The notes: generated by a model not told the origin, from the sequence alone. A DNA stretch of 64,000 nucleotides from Cupriavidus oxalaticus (GCF_004768545.1 NZ_CP038634.1:2346413-2410412), one strand, 5' to 3'; positions 36,509-44,801 are shown, counted from the first letter of the stretch. Numbers and translations are program-made.

Positions 36509-38143
36509 ATGCCAACCGATTTCGACAGCGGCCTGGCCCGCAATGCGGCCAATTTCGTACCGCTCACACCCATCGACTTCCTGGTCCGCGCCGCGGAGGT
36601 GTACGGCGACCGCCTGGCCATCGTGCACGGTCCGGTGCGACAGAACTGGCGCGACACGTATGCGCGCGCGCGCCGCATGGCCAGCGCGCTGGCGCGTGCC
36701 GGCGTCGGCAAGGGCGACACCGTGGCCGCGCTGCTGCCCAACACGCCGGCCATGGTCGAGGCGCATTTTGGCGTACCGATGGCGGGCGCGGTGCTCAATG
36801 CGCTCAATATCCGGCTCGACGCCGCCAACCTCGTCTTCATGCTGCGCCATGGCGAGGCCCGCGTGCTGCTCGCCGACACCGAGTTTGCCGACGTTGCGCG
36901 GCAGGTTGCGCTGGAAATTCCCGGGCTCAAGGTGATCGCGGTCCATGATGCGCTGGGGCCGCAGGCCGAGCCTTTCGGCGAGACCGACTATGAATCCTTC
37001 CTGGCTTCAGGCGACCCTGACTATGCGTGGCGCATGCCTGCCGACGAATGGGATGCGATCGCGCTGAACTACACCTCGGGCACCACCGGCGATCCCAAGG
37101 GCGTGGTCTATCACCACCGCGGCGCGGCCATCAACGCGATCTCCAACATCCTGGAATGGGACCTGCCCAAGCACCCGGTCTACCTGTGGACGCTGCCGAT
37201 GTTCCACTGCAATGGCTGGTGCTTCCCTTGGACCATCGCGGCGCGCGCGGGCGTCAACGTCTGCCTGCGCAAGTTCGAACCCAGGCTCGTGTTCGACCTG
37301 ATGCGCGCGGAAGGCGTCACGCACTACTGCGCCGCGCCGATCGTGCATACCGCGCTGGTCAACGCGCCCGCATCGTGGCGCGAAGGCGTGCGCGGCCCGG
37401 TGCGCGGCATGGTCGCCGGCGCGCCGCCGCCGGCAGCGGTGCTGGCGCAGATGGAGGCCATGGGCTTCGAACTCACGCACGTGTATGGCCTGACCGAGGT
37501 TTATGGCCCGGCCGCGGTCTGTGCCGAGCAGGACGACTGGCGCACGCTGTCGGAACAGGACCGCGCCGTGCGCAAGGCGCGCCAGGGCGTGCGCTACCAC
37601 CTGCAGTCGCAGGTGGCGGTGCTCGATCCTGATTCTATGCAGCCCGTGCCCGCCGACGGCGAGACCATCGGCGAGATCATGTTCCGCGGCAACATCTGCA
37701 TGAAGGGCTACCTGAAGAACGAGAAGGCCACGCGCGAGGCCTTCGCCGGCGGCTGGTTCCATACCGGCGACCTCGGCGTGTGCATGCCCGACGGCTATAT
37801 CAAGATCAAGGACCGCAGCAAGGACATCATCATTTCCGGCGGCGAGAATATTTCCAGCGTGGAAGTGGAGGACGCGCTCTACCGGCATCCCGCGGTGCTT
37901 GCCGCGGCGGTGGTGGCTCAGCCTGACGCCAAGTGGGGCGAGACGCCGTGCGCCTTCGTCGAACTGAAGGATGGCGCCAGTGCCACCGCGGAGGACCTGA
38001 TCGCGCATTGCCGCACGCTGCTGGCCGGCTTCAAGGTGCCCAAGGCGGTGTACTTCGGGCCGCTGCCCAAGACTTCGACCGGCAAGATCCAGAAGTTCGA
38101 GTTGCGCCGCAAGGTGAAATCGGACGCGGCCATCGATGTCTGA
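36509..38143 (+). CDS. Acyl-CoA synthetase (AMP-forming)
   Basis: A 544-residue adenylate-forming enzyme that makes an acyl-CoA from a carboxylic acid, ATP and CoA. The P-loop NYTSGTTGDPKGV lies near residue 187; later blocks are LPMFHCNGWCFPW, VYGLTEVYGP, GWFHTGDLG, and the catalytic Lys region KTSTGKIQKFELR near the C-terminus. The pattern resembles medium-chain or methylthiopropionate-type ligases, and the exact acid is unknown. The gene is divergent from a Crp-family regulator. The next gene downstream is on the other strand, and no terminator is obvious in the 12-base gap. Confidence 0.93.
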   Translation: MPTDFDSGLARNAANFVPLTPIDFLVRAAEVYGDRLAIVHGPVRQNWRDTYARARRMASALARAGVGKGDTVAALLPNTPAMVEAHFGVPMAGAVLNALNIRLDAANLVFMLRHGEARVLLADTEFADVARQVALEIPGLKVIAVHDALGPQAEPFGETDYESFLASGDPDYAWRMPADEWDAIALNYTSGTTGDPKGVVYHHRGAAINAISNILEWDLPKHPVYLWTLPMFHCNGWCFPWTIAARAGVNVCLRKFEPRLVFDLMRAEGVTHYCAAPIVHTALVNAPASWREGVRGPVRGMVAGAPPPAAVLAQMEAMGFELTHVYGLTEVYGPAAVCAEQDDWRTLSEQDRAVRKARQGVRYHLQSQVAVLDPDSMQPVPADGETIGEIMFRGNICMKGYLKNEKATREAFAGGWFHTGDLGVCMPDGYIKIKDRSKDIIISGGENISSVEVEDALYRHPAVLAAAVVAQPDAKWGETPCAFVELKDGASATAEDLIAHCRTLLAGFKVPKAVYFGPLPKTSTGKIQKFELRRKVKSDAAIDV

Positions 38144-38155
38144 ACGCGGCGGTTG

Positions 38156-38428
38156 CTAGGGCTGTACCGCTTCCTCGGCATCGCGCTGTCCGGCGATATC
38201 CGAGTCGATGGCTTCGCGGCCCCACGCCATGCCCGCGCGCGTGGCATCGCCGGCACAGCCAAAGCGCGTCTGCATCACGGGGCACGGCCATGGCAGCCGC
38301 GTGCCGCGATGCCAGACTTCGGCGCGCAGCGTCCACCAGCCATCGTGCTGGCTGCCATAGCGCAGCGCCGCGACATGGATGCGATAGCCGCGGTAGCTGG
38401 CGTTCTCGTCATGCAATCCGCTGGGCAT
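38156..38428 (-). CDS. Small protein of unknown function
   Basis: A 90-residue protein, soluble, rich in aromatic residues: YRGYRIHVAALRYGSQHDGWW starts the conserved-looking core (shown in part), and REAIDSDIAG ends it. I do not recognise a family with certainty; similar short beta-strand proteins are common in Burkholderiaceae. No good ribosome site precedes the ATG. It lies 14 bases after the 92-residue small gene upstream on the same strand, so the two are probably one operon. Confidence 0.6.
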   Translation of the reverse strand: MPSGLHDENASYRGYRIHVAALRYGSQHDGWWTLRAEVWHRGTRLPWPCPVMQTRFGCAGDATRAGMAWGREAIDSDIAGQRDAEEAVQP

Positions 38429-38442
38429 GCGCTATCGGGCGT

Positions 38443-38721
38443 TCAGCGTGCCCGCGCTTCGTGTGGACTTCCGTGAGGGCGGGGACGGTGCCAGTCCTGG
38501 GCAATGTCGGGGACCACCTCGCATTCGCCACGCACGATATTCTCGATGGTGGCGCACACGCATTCAGTGCCGCGCGGCCCTACGCACACCAGGCTGCGCG
38601 GATGGTCGGTGTGCTGCGGAATGGCATAGACGCGCATGCCCTCCTGGTACAAGGGATGCTTGCTCAGGCGCTCGTTCATCAGCTCGACGAAGCGCTGCGG
38701 AGAGACGACCGGCTTTTCCAT
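38443..38721 (-). CDS. Small protein of unknown function
   Basis: A 92-residue protein beginning MEKPVVSPQRFVELMNERL, with AGGAG nine bases before the ATG. It has an alpha-helical start, a beta-rich middle with two Cys (VCVGPRGTECVC), and a charged His/Arg tail. No family is recognised. It precedes another small unknown gene by 14 bases. The open frame reaches far upstream to 40416 but only this part has a ribosome site and normal composition. Confidence 0.65.
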   Translation of the reverse strand: MEKPVVSPQRFVELMNERLSKHPLYQEGMRVYAIPQHTDHPRSLVCVGPRGTECVCATIENIVRGECEVVPDIAQDWHRPRPHGSPHEARAR

Positions 38722-38989
38722 TTCATGCTCCTGCGGCCCTGCCACCGCACCGATGCCAAGCGCGGCGAGGCGACCAGGCCAGTTAAGGCCAGGAAGATGA
38801 CAGGCAGGTGGCAGGGAAGCACCCAGGCTTCGGGAAGGCCCTGGGCGTGGCCGGAACGGAGAATCGCGGGCAAATAGCCTGCCCGCGTTGCCACTGCCAC
38901 GATTCCAGACTAGGACATGCGCGGCAGCGCGCAAGGATCGGGGCCACCCGGACGCCCGCGCCTGCACATGGCAGCGCGGGCGGCGTGCT

Positions 38990-39238
38990 TCAGGTGGTGC
39001 GCAGTTCGCTCGCCGCGCGCGGGCCATCCAGCATGCCATTGCCGGCGGCCCAGCAGGCTGCCTCGGCCTCGGCATGCGAACTGTATGTGGAAGGCGCTTC
39101 AACAGTGCAGTCGGCATCGGCCGCGCCGCAAAGTTCTTCCATGACAATGCGCCAGGTGTACTGGCCGGATGGCTCTTCCAGCACGTGCAGTACCAGCGTG
39201 CGGTGATGGTCCGAAAGCGTAAGGGGCAGGGTCGACAT
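38990..39238 (-). CDS. Small protein of unknown function
   Basis: An 82-residue protein with GGGAGGAG upstream of the ATG at 39238. It starts with a beta-rich stretch (TLVLHVLEEPSGQYTWRIV) and ends with an Ala-rich helix that has several Cys and Trp (AEAEAACWAAGNGMLDG). The family is unknown. It is the first of three minus-strand small genes here; 268 bases separate it from the next, a stretch where I see no further convincing gene. Confidence 0.65.
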   Translation of the reverse strand: MSTLPLTLSDHHRTLVLHVLEEPSGQYTWRIVMEELCGAADADCTVEAPSTYSSHAEAEAACWAAGNGMLDGPRAASELRTT

Positions 39239-39417
39239 TGGCTCCTCCCGTTGGCAGGTGGGACGCATTTGATGCTAGCAACTACAGGCGCATGGTGCCA
39301 TCGGAGAATTGCAACCGCGGCATGGCAAGATACGCGTGCCGCGGCTTCCCCCGCTGCGCCGAATCCAGTAACCTTCTGCGCCTGGCGCCACGTGGCGCCT
39401 GCTTCTCGCCACCGACC

Positions 39418-40539
39418 ATGCTCAATTCGACCGCACTCAACCAACAGGTCGCCGCCTTGACGGCGCACTACGACGCCACGGTGCTGCCGCTGTGGACTGC
39501 CAGCGGCTGGAATGCCGGCCTGTTCCTGCCTTATGAGGCCCTCGACGGCGCCACGGCCGCGCCGCTGCCGGCGGCGCGCTACCGTGCCATGGCGTGTGCG
39601 CGGCAGCTTTATGTGTTTTCGGTGGCGGGCCAGCATGCGCATGCCGATACGCTGTTCGGCTCGCTGCAGGCGTATTTCGGCGACGGGGCGGGCGGCTGGA
39701 TCTACAGCGTGGGACCGGACGGTTCGCCGCTGGACACCACGCGCGACCTTTACACGCACGCCTTCGTGATCTTTGCCTGCGCCAGCTACCACGCGCTGCG
39801 CGGCAATCCCGATGCGCTCGAAGTGCTCGACGAAACCGTCGACGTCGTCGAGGACTTCTTCACCGAAGATGGCGGGCTGTACCATGCCGCGCTTAACGAG
39901 CACTTTCGCCCGAAAGGCGCAGGCGTGCTGCAGAACCCGGTGATGCACCTGACCGAGGCCTACCTGGCGGCGCTCGATGCGACCGGCGACGAATGGTATG
40001 CCGAGCGGCTGCGCGAGATCGCGATGGCCGTGTTCGAGCGCTTTGTCGATCCCGCGAGCGGCTGTATCGCCGAGCTGCCGCAGGGCAGTGCCGACAATCG
40101 CATCGAACCGGGCCACCAGTTCGAATGGTTCTCGCTGGTCGCAAGCCGGCCGCAGCTGTTCGGCGACCTGCCGCTGGAAGGCGCGCTGCGCCAGGCCTTC
40201 GACTTTGCGCAGCGGCATGGCGTGGCGCCCGGCACGCTGGGCGTCAGCGCGGCACTGGACGCGCGTGGCGGGCTGCTCGACGGTACCCAGCGCATCTGGG
40301 CGCAGACCGAGTATGCACGCGCACTGGCGCTGCATGGACAACCCGGGTCGCTGGCTACGCTGGAAGCGTGGGCCGGGCAGTTCCGCAATCGCTTCCTGCA
40401 TGCGCAGGGATGGCATGAATGCCTCGCGCCTTCAGGCGACGTGGTGCGTGCGGAGATGCCGTCGACTTCGCCATACCACCTGGCAACGTCTTACCTGGCG
40501 CTGGCACAGGCCGCCGGCCTGTCCTGGCCGAACCAGTGA
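39418..40539 (+). CDS. AGE family epimerase/isomerase
   Basis: A 373-residue (alpha/alpha)6-barrel protein of the N-acylglucosamine 2-epimerase family, which includes sugar epimerases and mannose or sulfoquinovose isomerases. Recognisable blocks are ARQLYVFSVAG, YTHAFVIFACASYHAL, NPVMHLTEAYLAALDAT, EPGHQFEWFSLV with the conserved His, and RIWAQTEYARAL. The true sugar substrate cannot be told. The ATG at 39418 begins the domain; the open frame starts earlier at 39238. A GC-rich hairpin follows the stop. Confidence 0.88.
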   Translation: MLNSTALNQQVAALTAHYDATVLPLWTASGWNAGLFLPYEALDGATAAPLPAARYRAMACARQLYVFSVAGQHAHADTLFGSLQAYFGDGAGGWIYSVGPDGSPLDTTRDLYTHAFVIFACASYHALRGNPDALEVLDETVDVVEDFFTEDGGLYHAALNEHFRPKGAGVLQNPVMHLTEAYLAALDATGDEWYAERLREIAMAVFERFVDPASGCIAELPQGSADNRIEPGHQFEWFSLVASRPQLFGDLPLEGALRQAFDFAQRHGVAPGTLGVSAALDARGGLLDGTQRIWAQTEYARALALHGQPGSLATLEAWAGQFRNRFLHAQGWHECLAPSGDVVRAEMPSTSPYHLATSYLALAQAAGLSWPNQ

Positions 40540-40567
40540 CGCGACGCAATCGTTATCAATTCTTTGC

Positions 40568-40590
40568 AGTCGCGGCCAGGGGCCGCGACT
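40568..40590. terminator. GC hairpin after the epimerase gene
   Basis: AGTCGCGGCC (40568-40577) and GGCCGCGACT (40581-40590) form a perfect 10-base stem with a 3-base loop, 29 bases past the epimerase stop. No T-tract follows, so termination efficiency is uncertain. Confidence 0.5.
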
Positions 40591-40627
40591 AGACTCAAGC
40601 CCGCGCTCCGCCCGTGCGTTGTCCTTC

Positions 40628-40834
40628 TTAACTACCTGGTCGTCGTTCTGAAGTCGCGGGCCGGGGCGCACCCGCCTGCGGCGATACCTGCGTGCCTACG
40701 CGGACTTCCATCTGCCGTATGCGGGTGGCGGCACGGGTCTCTGCGTGGTCATTGAGGATCAGGCACAGCAGCGTCAGCAAGGCCGCTGCGATCATGCTCA
40801 GCGCGATCCAGGCGAGGCAGTGCTTGCGTTCCAT
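40628..40834 (-). CDS. Small single-helix membrane protein, unknown
   Basis: A 68-residue protein: MERKHCLAW leads into one strong transmembrane helix (about 8-28), followed by a charged tail with RAATRIRQMEVRVGTQ. The tail should lie on one side of the inner membrane. A longer frame using TTG at 40909 adds 25 residues with no membrane character. No clear ribosome site is present, which lowers the confidence. The neighbours are unrelated. Confidence 0.45.
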   Translation of the reverse strand: MERKHCLAWIALSMIAAALLTLLCLILNDHAETRAATRIRQMEVRVGTQVSPQAGAPRPATSERRPGS

Positions 40835-41033
40835 GGTGGAATCGATGGGGGCATTATTGGAGCGCGCAGTGTAAGCGCCCCGCCGCAAAGCGATTGTCAA
40901 CCTTTGCAAACACAGCGGTTATGCCACGTCTGGACGCTCTGGCAAGCTCTCCCGCGATCGTGCCCCATCTAACGATTTAGCGTTTTCGCCAATTCCCGCA
41001 ATGCCGGCGAAAAGCGCTAATTTGCTGATTCGC

Positions 41034-41402
41034 TTATTCCATCACGCCGTTCTCGCGCAGCAGCCGTTCGCATTCATCGAGCATGTCGTGCGCAAAGGCA
41101 GACTGATAGTTGGGATCGAGCGCTTCCATCATTTCGTGCGCGGCATACAAGCCCGCTTCGCGCGACAGCGTCTCGGCCAGCTGTCGTGCAAACTGGTCGC
41201 TAAGTTCCGACAGCAAACGCCGCTCGGACAGCGGCAGCTGCAGCCGCGAGCGCGACAGCCATTCGCCTGCGAGCGTCGCGCCTTGTGCGTCCGTCATCCA
41301 CTTGCGGTGCTCGTAATAGGCCGACAGGCGCTCGGCGGTCAGCGCGAACAGCAGCGCCTTGCGGGTGTTGAAATCGATGCGGGGCAGTGGGGCGAGGCTC
41401 AT
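41034..41402 (-). CDS. Conserved-looking soluble protein of unknown function
   Basis: A 122-residue, largely alpha-helical protein with an even mix of charged residues (ALTAERLSAYYEHRKW, RRLLSELSDQFARQLAETLS, AFAHDMLDECERLLREN). I do not recognise the family. It lies 67 bases after the esterase gene on the same strand and may be co-transcribed with it. No membrane segment or signal peptide is visible. Confidence 0.7.
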   Translation of the reverse strand: MSLAPLPRIDFNTRKALLFALTAERLSAYYEHRKWMTDAQGATLAGEWLSRSRLQLPLSERRLLSELSDQFARQLAETLSREAGLYAAHEMMEALDPNYQSAFAHDMLDECERLLRENGVME

Positions 41403-41469
41403 GGGTACGGCTTGCCGCGCGGGCGTGGCCCTTGCGGCGATCTGTCAGGGTTATCGGCGTTTGATCAGG

Positions 41470-42153
41470 TCAGGCACCGGCAGGGCCGAAGCGCTCCGCC
41501 AGCCATGCGCCGATGGCAACGATCTCTTCCAGGCAGACCGAATGCCCCATCGGGTACGTCTGCCATGTCAGCGGATGCTGGCGCGCCTGGATAAAGTCGC
41601 GTGCCGCAACGCCCAGCTGCAACGGCACCACATCGTCCTGCGTGCCGTGCGCGGCAAACACCGGCGTGGCGGCATTCGCGGCGCTGGCCTGCGCTGCCAC
41701 CGTGCCCGGCGCGGGAATATAGCTGGACAGCGCCACGATGCCGGCAAGCGGTTCCGGATGCGTCAGGCCCGCGGTATAGGCGATGGCGCCGCCCTGTGAA
41801 AACCCGGCCAGCACGATGCGGCTGCAGGGGATGCCGCGCGCATTCTCGCGCGCGACCAGCGCGCGGATGGCATTGCACGAGGCCTGGATGCCGGCCTCAT
41901 CGGCGCGGCGGCCGGCCTCGTCGAGGGAATAGATGTCATACCAGGCCGGCATGACATAACCGCCGTTGCAGGTCACGGAAATCGCCGGCGCGTGCGGAAA
42001 GATAAAGCGCACGCCAGGCGAGGCGGGCAGCCGCAACTCCGGCACCACCGGTGCAAAGTCGCTGCCGTCGGCGCCCAGCCCGTGCATCCAGATCACGGCG
42101 CAGCGGGGATCGGGCGCGGTTTCGATTTCAATGGCGGGCAGCAGTTCGCTCAT
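41470..42153 (-). CDS. Carboxylesterase/phospholipase family hydrolase
   Basis: A 227-residue alpha/beta hydrolase of the carboxylesterase/acyl-protein-thioesterase group. The family motifs are WMHGLGADGSDFAPVVPEL, FPHAPAISVTCNGGYVMPAWYDI, the nucleophile elbow GFSQGG, and the Asp and His of the triad (GTQDDVVP, YPMGHSV). It should cleave short acyl esters in the cytoplasm. The ATG at 42153 is the family start; the open frame runs to 42270. It heads a short minus-strand pair with the 122-residue unknown protein. Confidence 0.92.
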   Translation of the reverse strand: MSELLPAIEIETAPDPRCAVIWMHGLGADGSDFAPVVPELRLPASPGVRFIFPHAPAISVTCNGGYVMPAWYDIYSLDEAGRRADEAGIQASCNAIRALVARENARGIPCSRIVLAGFSQGGAIAYTAGLTHPEPLAGIVALSSYIPAPGTVAAQASAANAATPVFAAHGTQDDVVPLQLGVAARDFIQARQHPLTWQTYPMGHSVCLEEIVAIGAWLAERFGPAGA

Positions 42154-42280
42154 GGGGCAGGTTCCTGTGTGACGGCGTGCCCGCGCGCCGATGGGCGCGG
42201 CAGGCAGCGCGAGTATCGCACAGGTCAGGCCCGCTGATGCCGCACGCCCGCCATGCGGGCAGGGCGGCACGACTGCCGGT

Positions 42281-42580
42281 TCAGGCGGCGGACGGAACGA
42301 TCGGCACGGTGGTCAGCCCCGGCGCGCGCGCATTCTGCGCGGCGGAGGGCAACTCGGCCATTGCCGGCACGGTGGCGCGGCGCTTGTCCACCACGTCCTC
42401 CACGCCCTTGGCCGAGACATCTTCCAGGAACGCGACCATGTCGCGGTAGTAGGCCACCTGCATCTGCGCCTCGAGCAACTTCCGCTCGGCCTGGAATAGC
42501 GTCAGCCTCATGTCTTGCAGTTCCCTTTCGGCGATTTTTTCCGGGGTCGGCGGACTGAACAAGTTTGCAAGCCAACGCAT
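42281..42580 (-). CDS. Small coiled-coil protein of unknown function
   Basis: A 99-residue protein with GGAGGTACTGCC before the ATG. After MRWLANLFSPPTPEKI there is a long amphipathic helix (about 17-60: RELQDMRLTLFQAERKLLEA and onward) likely to form a coiled coil, then a Pro/Ala-rich tail. The open frame continues upstream to 42832 but that part is shadow. No family is recognised. It may be a structural or partner protein, and its neighbours do not reveal its role. Confidence 0.7.
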   Translation of the reverse strand: MRWLANLFSPPTPEKIAERELQDMRLTLFQAERKLLEAQMQVAYYRDMVAFLEDVSAKGVEDVVDKRRATVPAMAELPSAAQNARAPGLTTVPIVPSAA

Positions 42581-42756
42581 GGCAGTACCTCCAGTTCTGT
42601 CAAAGCGAAATTGCGATGCTTGTGCCACGAGGTCAAATATAGACAAGAAATCGATAAAAGGCCTCTTGGCCTCCTTGCCGTGGTGCCTCGCCCACAAGGA
42701 TGATTGCCGCTTGCGGGAGTCTGCGGTAGATTGTCCGGCGACTTCGGATCGCCCCC

Positions 42757-43797
42757 TCACTGCTTGCCTGGCACGCGCATCGGATCGCTGTTTTTGTGCG
42801 GGTTTTCGAGCGGATTCCGGCCCTGGCTGCATTCCCCGCCTGCTTCCACGACCTCCACGCGCGCGCCGGTTTCATGCTGCGGGAGGGTGTCCAATTCATG
42901 TACGTAACGCACGATCGGCGACCAGAATGCGGCGATATGGTCTGGCTCGATGGCGGCGCCATGCGGCATGGCGTCATGCATCACCAATTGATGCAAGTGC
43001 CGCGCGGCGGCGGCCACGCGCTCCGCATGGACGTGCGCGAACACGGCATCGGCGCGGCTATGCACCACCAGCAGCGGACGTTCGAGGCGGCTGGCACGCG
43101 CGGCGTTGTTCCAGGGATCCGGCAGCAGCCACGCTGCCCAGGCCGGCACGCGGCCGGTCTGCACCGCGGCGCGCCGCGCCGAGCTGAAGCCGGCGGCAAT
43201 GACATAGCCGTCGGGCTGCGGCGCGAAGTGCCGCGCCACGTCGAGCAGGATGCCCGAGCCCAGCGAATGGCCCAGCACCACGCGGCGCGACGCCGCGGGC
43301 GCGGCCGCAACAAACTGCCGGTATGCAGTCATGGCGTCCTGGCGCAGGTGGCGCACCGAAGGGCGCCCGCTGCTGCGGCCATAGCCGCTGTAGTCGAACA
43401 CGAAGGATGCGATGCCGGACTCGGCCAGCAGGGCCTGTACCGGCAGCCAGTCGGCCAGGGTTTCATTGTCGCCATGGCAGACCATCAGCGCGGGCGCATC
43501 GTGGCGGGCGGCTGGGACAAAGCGGGCATGCAGTTCCCGATCGCCGCTGGCGAACGTGGTATGCCGCACAGGCATGGATGACCAGGGCACGGGAGTCCCG
43601 GTGCTTGTTTCATCCGTTCGCGTGACAAATGCTTTGCGCTCCACCGCACGAAACAGTAGATGGCGCGCAACGCCGGCGGCCAGCGCGACGCCCGCCGCCA
43701 CGGCAAGCCAGCGCAGCGTGCCCGGCGCCGCCGGAGCGGGGACGGTTGCAGCAGGGTCGGGATGCGGCGTGTCGAACATGCTAGGGCGGCGTGCCAT
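42757..43797 (-). CDS. Alpha/beta hydrolase, membrane-anchored
   Basis: A 346-residue protein with an N-terminal hydrophobic anchor (about 28-50) followed by an alpha/beta hydrolase domain of the serine-aminopeptidase/BEM46 type. VCHGDNETLADWLPVQ, FDYSGYGRSSGRPS, the nucleophile elbow GHSLGSG, and LVVHSRADAVF with a later His (HDAMPHG) supply the fold and triad. It probably acts on a lipid or small ester at the membrane. Upstream lies the first repeat-protein cassette on the other strand; no link is apparent. Confidence 0.85.
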   Translation of the reverse strand: MARRPSMFDTPHPDPAATVPAPAAPGTLRWLAVAAGVALAAGVARHLLFRAVERKAFVTRTDETSTGTPVPWSSMPVRHTTFASGDRELHARFVPAARHDAPALMVCHGDNETLADWLPVQALLAESGIASFVFDYSGYGRSSGRPSVRHLRQDAMTAYRQFVAAAPAASRRVVLGHSLGSGILLDVARHFAPQPDGYVIAAGFSSARRAAVQTGRVPAWAAWLLPDPWNNAARASRLERPLLVVHSRADAVFAHVHAERVAAAARHLHQLVMHDAMPHGAAIEPDHIAAFWSPIVRYVHELDTLPQHETGARVEVVEAGGECSQGRNPLENPHKNSDPMRVPGKQ

Positions 43798-43917
43798 GGT
43801 CGGGTCCGTGTTATTTCAGGCTAGCAGGCTACGATGAACATGTTAAGAAATGTCCATCCGGGCGGACGGATCTCTGCCCCATGAGCCGTCCTATCGCGCC
43901 GATAGGAAAATTTTGCC
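43798..43917. promoter_or_regulatory. Inverted repeat upstream of cassette 1 promoter
   Basis: In the 347-base gap before the first repeat-protein gene, CCTATCG (43890-43896) and CGATAGG (43900-43906) form a 7-base dyad with a 3-base gap, directly upstream of the -35 element. It could bind an activator. The rest of this stretch shows nothing else. Confidence 0.35.
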
Positions 43918-43946
43918 TTGACTATCTACCTAGTAGTAGATAGCAT
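43918..43946 (+). promoter_or_regulatory. Cassette 1 promoter with embedded TetR-type operator O1
   Basis: TTGACT (-35, 43918-43923) and TAGCAT (-10, 43941-43946) are 17 bases apart. The spacer is almost filled by CTATCTAC-N6-GTAGATAG (43922-43943), perfect 8-base arms. The same element at the same position precedes cassette 2 (45634-45662). It is the expected binding site for the TetR regulators of this locus. Confidence 0.75.
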
Positions 43947-43953
43947 TCTCTCC

Positions 43954-44038
43954 ATGGAACCGCTGCACCGCCAGCAGCAAAGCAGGAAGGGCGGATAAGT
44001 GGCGATCCCATCGCAATACCGCTATGCGGTCTTTTTTT
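43954..44038 (+). ncRNA. Cassette 1 leader transcript with terminator
   Basis: A transcript from the upstream promoter would begin at about 43953. It carries a stem GCGAT-CCC-ATCGC (44002-44014) and a second, ACCGC-TAT-GCGGT (44018-44030), followed by CTTTTTTT (44031-44038), an intrinsic terminator located before the repeat-protein gene. An ATG sits at the predicted first base and opens a 14-codon frame (43954-43998), so the RNA may be leaderless. Cassette 2 has the same arrangement. The RNA may be an attenuator or a small RNA. Confidence 0.5.
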
Positions 44039-44052
44039 AGCGCCGTCCATCT

Positions 44053-44066
44053 ATCTACTAGTAGAT
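44053..44066 (+). promoter_or_regulatory. Second operator O2 of cassette 1
   Basis: ATCTACTAGTAGAT is a perfect palindrome just after the leader terminator, with the same half-sites as O1 but a shorter centre. Its centre is 127 bases from that of O1 (124 in cassette 2), about twelve helical turns, which would allow repression by looping. No clear -35/-10 pair lies between it and the gene. Confidence 0.65.
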
Positions 44067-44144
44067 GGAAGTGCGAGAAAAGCCCAGCAGGAAGCCACTG
44101 ACACCGATTGACGCGATCCGAAACATCGCCACCAGGAGCCCATC

Positions 44145-44621
44145 ATGACCAAGTTCGCCAAGACCCTGATCACCGCCGCCACCCTTGCCGCCGCCTTCGC
44201 TGGTGGCGCCGCCCACGCCGCCGGCGTGCAGGACAGCAGCTTCGCCGGTGACAAGTACGGTTACCAGTTCCGCGTCGGCAAGACCGATGCCTTCACCGAC
44301 GGTGCCCGCACCGGCAAGTTCGATCCGTTCACCGAAGGCGCGCGTGCCGGCAAGTTCGACCCGTACACCGATGGCCGTGCAGGCAAGGCTGATCCGTACA
44401 CCGACGGTGCTCGCACTGTCAGCTACCGCAGCGGCCAGTTCGACCCGTTCACCGAAGGTGCACGCGTCGGCAAGTCCGACCCCTACACCGACGGCTTCCG
44501 TACCGTAGCCGGGCTGGACCGCAGCGGTGTGTCGTCCGAGCCGTCGCGCAGCTTCGACCCGTACACCGACGGTGCGCGCGTGGGCAAGGCCGACCCGTAC
44601 ACCGACGGCGCGCTCGCCTGA
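44145..44621 (+). CDS. Secreted DPYTDGAR-repeat protein (cassette 1)
   Basis: A 158-residue secreted protein. A signal peptide (1-25, ending GGAAHA) is followed by GVQDSSFAGDKYGYQFRVGK and eight copies of a short motif, D-P-(Y/F)-T-(D/E)-G-A-R, spaced about 10-25 residues apart and joined by GK(A/F/S). The motif resembles the D-x-x-x-D-G part of calcium-binding loops but lacks the middle ligand. The mature protein has no Cys and is probably periplasmic or exported. I do not recognise a named family. CCAGGAGCCCATC precedes the ATG. Its 5' UTR, signal peptide and first repeats are nearly identical in DNA to the cassette 2 gene. It is followed by a membrane peptide and a TetR gene. Confidence 0.8.
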   Translation: MTKFAKTLITAATLAAAFAGGAAHAAGVQDSSFAGDKYGYQFRVGKTDAFTDGARTGKFDPFTEGARAGKFDPYTDGRAGKADPYTDGARTVSYRSGQFDPFTEGARVGKSDPYTDGFRTVAGLDRSGVSSEPSRSFDPYTDGARVGKADPYTDGALA

Positions 44622-44626
44622 TCCCT

Positions 44627-44681
44627 GCCGGCCACCGGCCGGCGGCTTGACCACCTTTACGGCGGCGGCCAGCAAGGCCGC
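44627..44681 (+). other. Intercistronic GC hairpins, cassette 1
   Basis: GCCGGCC-ACC-GGCCGGC (44627-44643) and GCGGCC-N5-GGCCGC (44665-44681) are two stems between the repeat-protein stop and the peptide start. Two equivalent stems of different sequence occur at the same place in cassette 2. They may slow decay of the repeat-protein message or reduce read-through into the peptide. Confidence 0.5.
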
Positions 44682-44699
44682 TGCCCGATGGAGTCCATC

Positions 44700-44801
44700 A
44701 TGAGTTTGCGTGACAGCATCCTGCTGCTTGGCGGATGGCTGGTGCTCTGCGTGACGAGTGGCTCGATGATCACCTTCGCCGCGCAGGTCCTGCCTGGCTA
44801 A
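44700..44801 (+). CDS. 33-residue single-helix membrane peptide (cassette 1)
   Basis: A 33-codon gene with TGGAGTCCATC before its ATG. It encodes a short charged start (MSLRDS) and one membrane helix with the pattern LGGW-x2-LC-x2-SGS-x-ITF, ending in LPG. Cassette 2 has a 33-residue paralogue that keeps LGGW, LC, SGS, IT and LP while most codons differ, good evidence of selection on the protein. It may assist export or sense the membrane; nothing links it to a known family. Confidence 0.75.
   Translation: MSLRDSILLLGGWLVLCVTSGSMITFAAQVLPG

Noticed and set aside
38679..38900. Minus-strand frame of 73 codons with some hydrophobic residues
   Set aside because: It overlaps the start of the 92-residue gene in another frame, has no ribosome site and its composition is not convincing.
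40628..40909. Longer form of the small membrane protein from TTG 40909
   Set aside because: The extra 25 residues lack membrane or signal character, and the ATG at 40834 directly precedes the helix.
44108..44113. TTGACG as -35 of a separate repeat-protein promoter
   Set aside because: No acceptable -10 lies 16-18 bases downstream in either cassette; the region downstream is the ribosome site.
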